Origin: Lunularia cruciata
Lineage: Eukaryota; Streptophyta; Marchantiopsida; Lunulariales; Lunulariaceae
Assembly (NCBI GenBank): GCA_948567375.1
Contig: OX419755.1
Span: 25,498,517 to 25,562,516 of the forward strand
DNA: 64,000 bases
Reading direction: 5' to 3'
Program-made: the position numbers and the translations under genes
Notes under the pieces: model-generated
Databases searched by the model: none
Told to the model about the DNA's origin: nothing
Seen by the model: the letters and a program-made list of their open reading frames with translations, nothing else
Shown here: one piece after another, positions 34,690-44,833 of the stretch
Position numbering within the stretch: the first letter of the stretch is position 1
Layout of the letters: each line of letters begins with the position of its first letter

Positions 34690-35130
34690 TGCATAATTAC
34701 TTCCAATTTAATACATAATTTCAAGTGCCTCATAAATCAATCTATAGCTTAACCTTCTTGTATCTCTTAGATTTGCATTATAGTGTTTTGGAGTTGCATG
34801 ATGTAGCTCTTCATAGAACCAATCTGTTTCTATTCTACCACTTTGTCTTGTGTGGCTTGTATAACATTCACCACTTGAAATCTCTTGATTATTGCTCTCT
34901 TGAATTCTTCCCATGTTGAGATTGGAGTGACAAATTGTTGTTGAGATTGCTCTTCCCAAAATTGTAACCATAGCTTGGCCATTCTATCTAATTGGCTCAA
35001 AGATAAGAGAATCTATCTTTGTTCATCTAGGAGATTTGTGGCTTCAAAATAACATTCATAACCAAACATGAATTTCTCTATGATACCCAATAGATTCTTG
35101 CAATCAATTACCTTTGGCTTTAGAAATTGG
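34690..35130 (-). pseudogene. Gag of element B
   Basis: The minus strand reads TWEEFKRAIIKRF around 34925-34887 and then text resembling the gypsy gag motif W-x-x-F-x-x-x-F...Q-x-x-x-x-x-F-x-x-L. Frames switch at least twice. No clear zinc knuckle is seen between gag and protease (34320-34690), which is mostly stop-rich. Confidence 0.55.
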
Positions 35131-35506
35131 ACTTGCTCTTCTCTTTCTCAAAATTTTGCTCTCTTTACTTGCTCTTGTGGTTGCTTTTTGCAATCTCTCT
35201 CTTTCAACAATCAAATAAGGTATTTGATCTATGCTACATATCAATGATAACTTTGGGCATTTCCACCATCATTACTACTCTACTAGCTACATGTTTTGAG
35301 TTAGCACATAGATGCAACATGTTCCCTACTCCCTATAAGTTATACTTCAAAGGATCAATGTTTATTGGATAAGGTGAATGCATTCAAAAAATTTGACTCA
35401 AGGCATGAAATGATGCTTTGGCAGTACATAGACATAGGAATAGGAATCCCAATGGTTTAGGAGAAATGAATTTGGTGGCCCATAATTTTTGTCCATCCCA
35501 TTCCTT

Positions 35507-35517
35507 CTCTAATACCA
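35507..35517 (-). promoter_or_regulatory. Primer-binding site of element B
   Basis: The minus strand reads TGGTATTAGAG one base after the 5' LTR end. It matches the initiator-Met tRNA complement TGGTATCAGAG with one change, the commonest primer site of plant chromoviruses. Confidence 0.8.
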
Positions 35518-35518
35518 A

Positions 35519-35952
35519 TGTAAAGGACCAAGGAAAGAAATAGGCAATAGAAGATTGGAATAGAAAGTCACATTGGAAATGCTCAAATGAAGGAGACTAA
35601 AAATGCTTAGCATGAGCTTAGGCTTTGGTATTTATAGGTAACTTGAATACAAGGCTCCCAAGAAGTTTCCAAGGAAGGTTCCTTTTAGAACCCACCTTAC
35701 TTGGAGTGCAAGCTAAGATAACCATTTACTTGGTGTGCATGCTAAGCTAGTTGTTTATTTGGCATACTAACTAAGCTAACCATTAGCTTGGTGTTCAAGT
35801 TATTCCATCCTTGGAAGGTTTCTGGAAGCTTCTTACAAAGCTTTGTGGATGTTTTTAGAACATTCTTCAAATTTCCTAGATATATTGTAGTTATACCTTG
35901 TTTTAGCTATATGTAGCTCCATATTAGCTTTGGTTAACTCCATATTATTACA
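35519..35952 (-). repeat. 5' LTR of element B (434 bp)
   Basis: The minus strand runs from TGTAATAATATGG (35952) to GGTCCTTTACA (35519). The TATA box CTATAAATACC lies at about 35624-35634. It aligns with the 3' LTR and the solo LTR at 9927-10393. Confidence 0.9.
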
Positions 35953-35957
35953 GGTAG

Positions 35958-37010
35958 TGTTTTGCCTTGGTAGTAATATTCTTCTTTGCAGTTTTTTGGT
36001 AGTATACTCCCTAGGGACATATCAAGGAATGGTGATAAGAGGAATTGGAGTTGTATTAGAAGGTACTTGTAGTAGTATAAAATATCCTCCTCCACATAGA
36101 ATTCATGCTCTTCCCATGCTAGAGCTCATTCAACCTAATGCATTGAGGAAAAACTACAAATAGAAAAACATTCAATGTTAGAATTTTTCAGCTTACCAAA
36201 AGTTATGCACTAGGTATTTGGTCAAATATACAAACAAGGTCCACCTTTCCTTCATTCCAACCAATTGCATCTTGAAGTTAGCAAACTCCTTAATGAGCTC
36301 TTCCAACTTTAAACCTAATTATGTAGAGGTCTATGAAGTAGTAGTTGGGTACTCCTTCTTTTCTCCCTCTGCTCTTCCTCATCTTTGAGTGATAAATACT
36401 CTAATGAAGATGTTTTATTGGATATCCTTAAAGACAAAGAAAGAATACTTTTAGTTGATTTTTTCTTTAGCATCTTTGTAATTTTTTTTCTCAATCTAGC
36501 TTACACAAAAGGTTTAGCCTGGCCACTTGTACAACTCTATAGAATAAACTACCTTGTACAATGTCTCATGTTCTTATTCTTTGGCAAAGACATGAAGTTC
36601 TATAAGTAGTTCCTCTTGGAACCATGCTATTGCTTGTGGATCCAAGTATCTTAATATACCATCTCTTGTGTGTACTTTACTTAGAAGGCTTTGAAACCTT
36701 TTGTTGTAATCATGAGGCATCTAATTCTTTTTGCATTCCAAATTGTCAAGAGTGGCAAAGCAATTTCCTTATAATCTAGTTCTTGGAAATGCTCAAGGAA
36801 TTGATTCTTGACCATTGGCCAACCCTCCATATTTTTAGGGTTCTGATGTAAAAATTGATAGCCTTCTTTCTCAATAAGCTCAAGAATATTTGGAGTCTAT
36901 CATCATTTGCATCTTTCTTAATGCTCATATAGATTGCCTCAAATTCCTTCATGAATGTGTTAGGATCCTCTTCCTCATCCTTCTCTTGAAATTTCTAGTG
37001 GCGTTGTCAC
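35958..37010 (-). pseudogene. Gag of element G
   Basis: Near 36990-36900 the minus strand reads DPNTFMKEFEAIY, then DRLQIFLSLLRKK. A frame change follows, then KNQFLEHFQELDYKEIALPL near 36800-36740, which fits the capsid part of plant gypsy gag (F-L-x-x-F...). The reading is broken up to 35958 and, after element B, ends in the zinc-knuckle fragment at 24265-24301. The family's pol is not in the window. Confidence 0.55.
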
Positions 37011-37690
37011 ATGAAAGGTGCATGATTTAGCATTATGATGGAGACAAAGGTAGAAGAAGTGGGAATACATTTGAAAAAGAATAGAATAAATTGGAATTAA
37101 GTACAAGTTTTGGGAAACCTTTCCCCTTGGTTTTTTAGATAAAGGTTTTTCTTGATCAAAACCTTTGGAGTTTTGAAAATAACAAATTTCACTATGATCT
37201 GCCGAGCATACTTTGTTGTCAAGTTCCTAGTCTTTGACAAAGAGCTTATGTGGGACCAGTGGTGAATATTTTTTATCAATACCCAAGCTTGAATAAGGTG
37301 CTTGTTACAAATTCCTTATGTGCTCTTCTTGATTGTGTCTCTAGTGGAACCTTCCTTCTCATCATAATAGAGAATCTTCTTCTACTACACCAGATTGAGA
37401 AGAAATGGTTGGATTATATGGAGCTTTGAACAATTCATAGGTTATATTATTGAATCCAAAATCATTTTCTACATGTCAAGGGATCTATTCAATATCTATC
37501 ATTATTTTTTCTCAAGTTTTTCTTGAGCTTTTCTTTCTTGTGTTGCATGCCACTCAACTTTATGCTTCTAATTTCTCTTGACCACTCTCAAGTTATGTTG
37601 GGTTTGAATGTCCACTAGTACTTGATTCACTAAAAAAAATCATTGCATTTTCTAGCTTTGCCTCTAGGTACTCTAAGGAGTGTATCCCCA
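37011..37690 (-). other. Leader between primer-binding site and gag, element G
   Basis: About 680 bp with Lys-rich minus-strand text (for example KKEKLKKNLRKN) but no motif; presumably 5' leader plus gag N-terminus. Confidence 0.4.
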
Positions 37691-37702
37691 ATAGTGGTGC
37701 CA
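37691..37702 (-). promoter_or_regulatory. Primer-binding site of element G
   Basis: The minus strand reads TTTTTGGCACCACTATTGGG, seven bases after the LTR end. This resembles the TTTTTGGCGCC...GGGGA sequence after the 5' LTR of Tat/Athila-type plant gypsy elements. Confidence 0.65.
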
Positions 37703-37709
37703 AAAAGTA

Positions 37710-39500
37710 TGTGGCATCTTAATATCAACCAAATAGTAGAAAAGAATAAGAGCATCTCATTTCATTGAGGATATAGATTAGAAAAACGACTTGGATTGAA
37801 GAGATTTTTTTATTAATTCCTATTTAACCTCTTGGGTAAGAACTACTTTGAGTTGAAGTTGAGTGTCACAACTTGTGGTGCAGTTCAAAAAGAAGAAACT
37901 AAACATTACTTTTGCTATAAGTAGATTCTAAATTAATCCTAAAGGTGATTATTAACTTCACCCCAAAGATCCCTTCACAATGACGAGATCAATACCAAAG
38001 GTCACATGTTATCCTTCCAAAAGCACAACTCCAAAGACATCTTTGCATTGGCTAAATCTGTATCTTTAGATTCCATGGTAGTCTCAATGCTCTAAATCAG
38101 AATTGACTCCTCAATGTGTTGATTTGCTCCTTTGAGTCCCCTAGAAATCACACATTCTGATCAAGCAGTAGTGTCTCTCCCTACATTCTAGCAATTGTGA
38201 CCTTACTATAAAGTTTTCTACCTTTACTAAACATAGACATTCACCACTTTTCAAAATTTATAAAACATAGTGATAAAGAACTTGGACTCTTCTTTGTTAA
38301 ACCTTGATGGGCATAAAAGTGAACATAAATAACATATAGCCAAAGCCTTAAATACATTCCTTTCTTTTCTCGAGATGAATCCAAAATTTAAGTGGATTTG
38401 GGACTTCTAACTCCATCTACATTATCCATAAGGATTCTAATCCTATCTTAATCACATGCAAGTTAATAAGGTGCCTTACACATGTGCAAGAAGGTGTTAA
38501 ATCTTCCCCAAAGACAACTTGCACTTTACACTCCTTTGGACAACTCTAAAGGTGATAACTAAAAAGGTCTATACAACTCCCAAAGCATTCTTTCTCAAAG
38601 GTGTTCACAAGATCTTTAGCTATAGCTACTACAAAGAACCACCTTTGCCTCTACAACCCCTAATGAAAAATGTTAACCTTTCTTTCTTTTCTACAATTTT
38701 TAGGAAAAAGGAGTCTAAGGTTTGTATAAACTTCCTATCAATATGTTTCTAAGGTGAATAGCTAACAAATCTAATTTTTTGGAGTAGACCTTCTCTCCCA
38801 ATTTTTGTATTTGCAGCTTGAATTTGTGTAGCTTTGTCCAATGAACCTTCATAAGTGATTATTCTTCAGAAATTCCTACTAGCTTGTTTTGTGCATCTTC
38901 CATTTGTTTGAGGATCTTCTCTTTCTCTTCCTTTAAGCTAATATAGATTGCTTAAGCTTTAGCTATCAACTCCTCACTCAATAGAAGGCAATCTACTATT
39001 TTCTCCTTTTTCTACTTTCTTGCTTTGGCTAGAAACTTCTCAAATCAAAGCTCACCTAAACTCACCTCCTTTTGATATTAAGCAATCTATATTTGAAATA
39101 TCACTAAACTTACATTGGTAGTTTCTATCTGCCCACAAATGTTAAAAAATTCTTTATCTTGGGCCTTCAATTGTTCTTTGTACACTTGCTACTTTTGGTG
39201 GTATTCTAGTCAAAGGACTCTCATCTCCCCTTATAGCTTTTAGATTTCTTCTTTGCTCTTGATCCAAGATACCTCACTTTGCTACTTTGAAATTCTTTGA
39301 TACTAAGTCATTCACTCTTGGGCCTCCTTCCTTGTATAGATTCCTCACCTTTGCAATGTCTTCTTTTGCCTTGGTTTGTTCTACCTTCATCAAGTAAGAG
39401 CTTTTGTGAAGTTGCTTCACTAAGGATGCATAATTGGTGATGCTTTTATATAAGTCTTAGTATTGAGGCATCATCTTGTCCATAAACTTTTCAGTTGATG
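37710..39500 (-). repeat. 5' LTR of element G, upstream end cut by gypsy C4
   Basis: On the minus strand the LTR ends ...GATGCCACA at 37710, directly before the primer-binding site, so this is an LTR by position. It is at least 1.79 kb long. Its U3 part (39480-38900) encodes heptad-rich peptides (KSKEEI, GEMRVL), a TATTTAAGG box lies near 38350, and the 3' end resembles the A-unit 3' end at low identity (AACCTCTTGGGTAAGAACTA versus AATCTCTTGGGTAGAAACCA). The matching fragment is 8105-9657. Confidence 0.6.
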
Positions 39501-40194
39501 TGTAACACCCATAGATGCATGTATGATTTATTGGCATTGAGTATTATAAGTAGTTGAACATATTAGTTATATGGAGTTTAACCAAGTTTCTATATTAGTC
39601 ATGATTAGCTAGAGTTAATCATAGCCAAGACAAAGGTCATTCTACTTTATAGAAAGGTGAAAAAGTGAGCACCCTTATGTTGGACTCTAGAGTATTCACT
39701 TTGTATTATTCCTAGATGTTTAGCTTTGAAGAATGAGTTGAGAACTCTTGAGTCTACAAGTATTTTTGGTTTGGACTTTTCAATAGTCCAAGGATAGCCC
39801 ATGTGAACAAATTCTTGACTTATTTGTTGGGTTAAAATTAAGACCATATGCTTAGGAGCTTAATTCCATGAGTTTGGATACCCACATAGACTTTTGACTT
39901 TATATGAATTTATCCCTAGTGACTTCAGTTACTATAATAATTAGTAACTTTGGTGCATAACTATTTCACAAGTATATAAATTAGGGATGAGGAACTACTC
40001 ATATCCTTTCATTTGCAACTATCGTTCTTTCATTGAGTTCTTTAGTGAGCAATGGTTTGAGTCTTGGAGATGCCTTGGAGTTTTAGCCATGGAAAAATGC
40101 AATAGATTTTGGGTTCTTTGCCTTCTTAGTCCATGATGTACTACCTTAATAGCTATTAGAAGCTCATCTTGAGTGCAAGACAAGCCAGCTTACA
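39501..40194 (+). repeat. Family-C LTR (694 bp)
   Basis: It starts TGTAACACCCATAGATGC and ends GCCAGCTTACA; TTTT and TGGTTCAATTATTG follow, the same spacer and putative primer site as in C1. Confidence 0.85.
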
Positions 40195-40230
40195 TTTTTG
40201 GTTCAATTATTGAGATCTCTCTAAAAAGCA

Positions 40231-40317
40231 ATGTTTGAAGTAACATTCTATATTACACAAAAGGAGGGAATAAGAGCTCACTTGAAGAGAAGATTAAGGG
40301 AGAGAGTGTTGAGAACT
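40231..40317 (+). pseudogene. Leader ORF of family C, decayed copy
   Basis: ATG at 40231 opens MFEVTFYITQKEGIRAHLKR, matching the C1 leader ORF (MMFRIQFYIRQKEVMRAHLE) residue by residue over this stretch. A stop follows at 40318. Confidence 0.6.
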
Positions 40318-40931
40318 TAGACTCATTTATATACCTTGTAATTCATTATAATACTTTTGAGGTGACAAGAATTCCTATACACAAGAGAGGACTTGGAGAG
40401 ATTCTATGAGCTGAAGATTTTGGAAATTTTAGTGATTTTGGGTAAAAGTTCAAGTTTGATATCTAGACTTGCAATTTTTATAGATTAAAGCTTGGATTAT
40501 TTCATACATGCAATATGTTAGAAAATTTGGAAGGTGATAGGGTAAATTGTGTCATGCCGTTTTTAGAGCCGCATCTAGATTGCTCGAACATTGGAGTTGT
40601 AATGATAGTAGTTAGAGGTATTTCAATAGTTTCCCATAGGCTACTTTTTGACGGTCAAATTTCATGTTTGGGGTATTGACTTCACGGTGGAGTCCACCGT
40701 CACTTTGCATCATTTGCACTGTCGAGTGTGCCGTCAGTGGGACCATTAGGGTTTCAAACCTAGCTCAAGTCCAAGGGTATACTTTCAAAGTGCAGCTCCA
40801 AAGAGGTCACTTATCTGATGTTGAGCCTTCGAGTTCTTGGCTATGGTGGACAGAGGCCGACAAGCGTCACCCGGATTCTCTTAGCTAGAGTGGGTGTGGC
40901 TTGACTGTAATCAATGCTTAGTTGTTGGCAA

Positions 40932-40984
40932 TTTATATAGTGACAGATCAGTTTATATAATGACTTGATCTATCACTATATAAA
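40932..40984. repeat. Inverted repeat (hairpin) in the methyltransferase element leader
   Basis: The arm TTTATATAGTGACAGATCA (40932-40950) pairs with TGATCTATCACTATATAAA (40966-40984) with one mismatch and a 15-base loop. Confidence 0.85.
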
Positions 40985-42469
40985 CTGATTTGAGTTGAGT
41001 TGATTCGAGAGTTGTAAACAATCTAATTACATCAAAGAAGTGAATTCAAGGGAAAATTGGGTGCAAGAATTGAGAGTGTTGGTGGTATCTCCAAGACTTG
41101 ATGATCATTGGTAGCTCAATCGGAGCTCAAGTTTTCCCTAGTGTGCAGAAGCTCATTTAGTGATGTAGATTTGGCAATGAGATAGATGGTGTGCGGAAGT
41201 GTTGACCAAATTTCAAACAAAGAGAAGCAATTTTTACTAGTGGTTGTGATTTTGAGCTCAGTAGGTGAAAGCATGACCAATTTGTTGCGAGTTGTGCTCA
41301 AAAAGTGAAATTGAAAGTGGAGTTTGGAACCTTCCCTCATGAATTTGTAATTTGGAGAAACCCATTTTTTCAATTTGGTTTGAGTGAAGAGTTAGTGGAG
41401 GATTTGGCAATCAGCTAAATTTAGGGTTTATGTCAGATTTTACATCAGATTTTGGCCAGATTTGGAGGAGTTTTGAAGTCGCAGATTTTGGCCAGAGTTG
41501 GTGGAGTGTTTGCCAGATTTGGAGGAGTTTTGCTTTTGAGAGGCTTCAAGGCATAGAGCTGTGGGCTATGAGAGGCTATGAAGGCCTAGAAGGGCCAACA
41601 AGCCAGCTTGCTGGCGTGAGGCTAGCTAGTTTAGAGTAGATTTTGGTCATCGTTTGGTAAAATTTGCCTATCTTGCTAGATTGTGCAGTACAAGGTTTGA
41701 CCCTTAGATCTCTTGTTCCTAGACTGGTGCGCTAGCCAACTAGTCCACCCTTCACTTGTTGTCGTAGTGACTGTGCCACTATTATCTATACACTTGTAGC
41801 TTTGGCTAAGAGAGGCAATTTGATCCCATTCTTGGTGATCTTGGTAGCTTAGGACGTAAATACAAACTTCTCTTATGTCAAATTCCAAATGGTGATAGAG
41901 TCAGTCACATGTTGCTTTATGAGATGGAGTGTTTTTGTTTAGATTTCTTGTGATTGGACCCGCTCCATTCTATACTTCTTGTTTGCGCATCACATTTGTG
42001 TGAGGTGCCCTGATTTTTGAGCGTTGGTACTCTAGTGTGCTCTTGGTAGTGAGACTGGAGTGATGACCAATAAGACTACCTTTGTTTCTCTCCGGTGAGG
42101 CAAGAAGTGATGACCTGTAGACCATAAGAGTATGTGTTGTGATGGTAGGTTATAGGTTGCCCTTTTCCCTAGTGTAGTTATTTCAGTTAGAGTTACATTA
42201 GTAAGCGATGTTCTGTGAGTATTGGCACTTGGTGGGGGTACTTGCAGTTGCAATTTGTGGTTCCGGTTTGCGGTTTGTCATGATGGAGTTCTTTGGAGAT
42301 TCTAGAGGAGTTAGCCCTATAGTATGTAGTGGGTTTACTCAAAGTGATGTTTAATGTCAGCTTGCATCTTAGGTCCTAGTGAGGGAGGAGATTGACTCTA
42401 AGTTGGAGTTTGACACAAGAGCTGGTTTAGTTGAAAGTGCACTTGGTGTGTCCGCACCATTGTTGTGGG
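40985..42469. other. Leader region of the methyltransferase element
   Basis: About 1.5 kb without a supported gene. CCAGATTTGGAGGAGTTTTG occurs twice (41457-41476 and 41512-41531), a short local duplication that gives an apparent repetitive reading at 41430-41639. On the minus strand at about 41755-41685 there is a tRNA-like text (AGTTGGCTAGCGCACC ... GGGTCAAACC) resembling A and B boxes, without a pairing acceptor stem. Confidence 0.45.
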
Positions 42470-43570
42470 ATATGGACAAGATTTATGGGGCCTCGAAAGG
42501 TCCTAGGTGTTACTTTGGTAGAATGGGTACCATTGAGTTGGATGCCTTCATCTAGGAGTTTGATAGTTGGTGTGATTTGCAGCAGATGCGGAACCCAAGT
42601 TTACACTCTTCATGGCATGGAAAGGGTTGTTTCAGCATTTGGAGGGTCTGCCAATGGACAATTACGATGAGTTTTGGAGAGCTCACTTGGAGGAAATTGA
42701 GTTATAGAGACAATATTGGTCTCCAAACTATGTCTCTATCACTTCAAGCTTGGTTTCCAAGAGTAGATTGGCAGTACCCATGAGTTCTAGCTTGAGTAGC
42801 ATTGGTGGAGCTAGTAGAGGTGCACTAGTTGGAGATAATGTTACTACAAAGAGAGGTACCACTATAGGAGGTGGTGTGGTAATGGGGTTTAACCCCATGG
42901 TAGAGTTCTTCCAATGTTTGAGGCAAAACTACCAAGGAGTGCGGACTGACAAGCTGAGGAGCTTGCAGGAGTTCCAGCAGAAGATTGGAGAGAGCTTACG
43001 CAAGGCATAAACTCGCATGAGGCAGCTGATCAGTTTCACTCAAGGGGTTATTGAGGCCTAGGCAGTCTAGTTTTGGTATGGATATTGGATAGGGAGTTGT
43101 GACATAGAGTTCGTGATGCTACGTTGTTATAGGCTACTTTGCCTACTTTGGCAATGGTGTTTGGTTTAGTTGAGCGTATTGAGCTCAAAATGGTGGAGGA
43201 GAGAGTGATATATGGATTGGTAGGGAGACCTCATCCACAACTGTGACTTCTTCTAGAGTGCAGTAGAGTGCACCACATCTAGTTGGTTTTTGAGGATAGG
43301 GTGGACAACCTAGGTCCTATGAAGCAAGTGGATGGCTTATTGTAGTTAGCTCCTTACCTTCATTTTTAGGTCAACAATAGCTAGTGAGTAGTGGTGTTGC
43401 TTGTGGGACTTGTGGTAGACCTCACCATAAGAAAGAGAGTACTTAAGGTAGTGGACTTGATACCTCTGGTGCATCACAACCAACACAGAGGAAGTGTGAG
43501 CATTACCACAAATTTGGTCACACTAGTGACCGGTGCTTTAACTCCGTAACCAAGAGTTACAAAGTGGTAG
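42470..43570 (+). pseudogene. Gag of the methyltransferase element
   Basis: Readable segments are KIYGASKGPRCYFGRMGTIE, then DAFI and FDSWCDLQQMRNP (42480-42600). FWRAHLEEIEL follows at ~42670-42703, in a different frame. MVEFFQCLRQNYQGVRTDKL then RSLQEFQQKIGESL (42898-43005) come next. The C-terminal part has CGTCGRPHHKKEST (near 43410) and CEHYHKFGHTSDRC (43498-43539), two CCHC-like boxes; the second has Tyr in place of the second Cys. Frames change at least three times. Gag packages element RNA; this copy cannot encode it. Confidence 0.6.
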
Positions 43571-43577
43571 GGCTACT

Positions 43578-44160
43578 ATGGCAGGTAGTGGAGGAGCTCT
43601 AGTTCATGGAGGACAAGGTTTTAGAGGTGGTGGTAGAGGATCTACACCTAGTAGAGGTGTAGTATTTGCAGTTACTTCTGATCCAACTGTGGTTACTCAG
43701 ATTGAGCAGTTGGAGCAGAGATTGGCTAGTATGGCCATTGCTCAGAGGAGATCAGATTTGGGTGTTGAGGCTTCCACCTCATATATTGGTGATGGAGATG
43801 ATATGGACTTCATGTGTGGAGTAGCACAAGTGGATGCATCTGCAGCAGTGACTAGGAGTGCGAAACGTGTTCGAGAGCCTAGAGGAGCATCAATGGAGTT
43901 GGACCCATAGAGAAGAGAGGGTGAGAGACAAGTTTGACTTCCCCAGTCTTTCACACTCTCAGAGACATTGTAGACAACATCCATGGCTCCTAGATGTCCC
44001 AGTGCAGGTGTGGTAGTTGGGTATGGGATGCATGATAGCCACCTATTGATACACAAATTGAGTCAAGCATGATGTTGGGAGCGGCTCAGCTGACTATGTG
44101 GTACCCTTTGTTTTCAGCCAATGATATGTTTACATTGGGAGTTGACCCAACCCTAGTGTT
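43578..44160 (+). pseudogene. Gag C-terminal, low-complexity region
   Basis: An open 110-codon stretch (43578-43910) begins MAGSGGALVHGGQGFRGGGR, a Gly/Arg-rich segment after the zinc boxes. It continues QIEQLEQRLASMAIAQRRSD, a short coiled coil. Such tails are common in gypsy gag but are not diagnostic. Confidence 0.45.
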
Positions 44161-44197
44161 GTGGTTGGCTGCCATGCTTTGTTAAAGTAGGGATGAT

Positions 44198-44760
44198 GTG
44201 GTTCTTACTACTAGACTAGAGGTGGTGGATAGTGGAGCTGACTTGGTTGAGGAGCATGGGATCCGTTCAACAACTAGTGATTTATGGCAAGCAACTGTGG
44301 CTAGACCGGAGGAGTTGCTAGTTAGACCGGCCTTTGAGAGAGCACGGTTCACCATTGGTGTTGTCCTATTGGATAACCAGATGGGGATTTTCAATTTGGT
44401 GGGACCTTTAGGGAAGGTCTATACACCATATAGAGTCTTATTAGACTCTGGTGTGCAACCTCTTTTGTTGGAGAAGGCTGAAGTTGTTGGTCTAGGTTTA
44501 CAAAAGACCAACATGGAAAGGTGTCCATTTCAGATCTAGACATCTCTAGGTGGTGGTTTGACACAATACATCACACGTGGAGAGCTAGTTGTTCAGCTTC
44601 AGCCCAGTCATCTGATTGATAGCTCAATAATGAGAGCTCAGACTATTGCGACAATAGCTGAGTCATATGATGTGCTAGTTTGGGGAGTAGTGTTATACCT
44701 CATGGGTTTCAATATTGACTATTGGGAGGAGACAACCTCCTATAGACTAGGTTGGTAGTC
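44198..44760 (+). pseudogene. Retropepsin-type protease of the methyltransferase element
   Basis: The open stretch 44198-44539 contains YRVLLDSGVQPLLLEKAEVV, then GLGLQKT: the active-site D-S-G is intact at about 44448-44456. After one stop, 44558-44758 reads AESYDVLVWGVVLYLMGFNI, then DYWEETTSYR, the hydrophobic Y-D-x-L-x-G segment that closes the protease fold. Retropepsins cleave the element polyprotein. Position, between gag zinc boxes and the methyltransferase-like domain, fits a gypsy gag-pro order. Confidence 0.7.
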
Positions 44761-44833
44761 TAGTGAAGTATGGGTATGTTGCCTACCAGTACATTTCAGT
44801 AGTGGCAGTCTTGGCTCACCATAGTTTGGGACC

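Larger units (their letters stand above)
24302..35952 (-). mobile_element. Chromovirus (Ty3/gypsy) element B with two nested A-units
   Basis: The order on the minus strand is 5' LTR (35519-35952), primer-binding site, gag, protease, [A-unit D], RNase H and integrase start, [A-unit C], integrase rest, chromodomain tail and 3' LTR (24302-24673). Element text reads straight through the copy C insert. At copy D most of RT is missing. Flanking bases are GTTAG (24297-24301) and GGTAG (35953-35957), a 4/5 match. Without the inserts the element is about 5.2 kb. Confidence 0.85.
39501..40545 (+). mobile_element. Gypsy family C fragment C4 (LTR plus leader)
   Basis: It holds a complete plus-strand family-C LTR and about 350 bp of leader that matches the C1 leader (63233-62870) in reverse orientation. 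Similarity ends at about 40545 (GTGATAGGGTAAAT). It interrupts the element-G LTR on the left and abuts the methyltransferase element on the right. Confidence 0.75.

Noticed and set aside
42431..42783. Separate genes in the overlapping frames at 42431-42670 and 42577-42783
   Set aside because: The best gag similarity moves between frames in this stretch, so these are frameshifted pieces of one gag.
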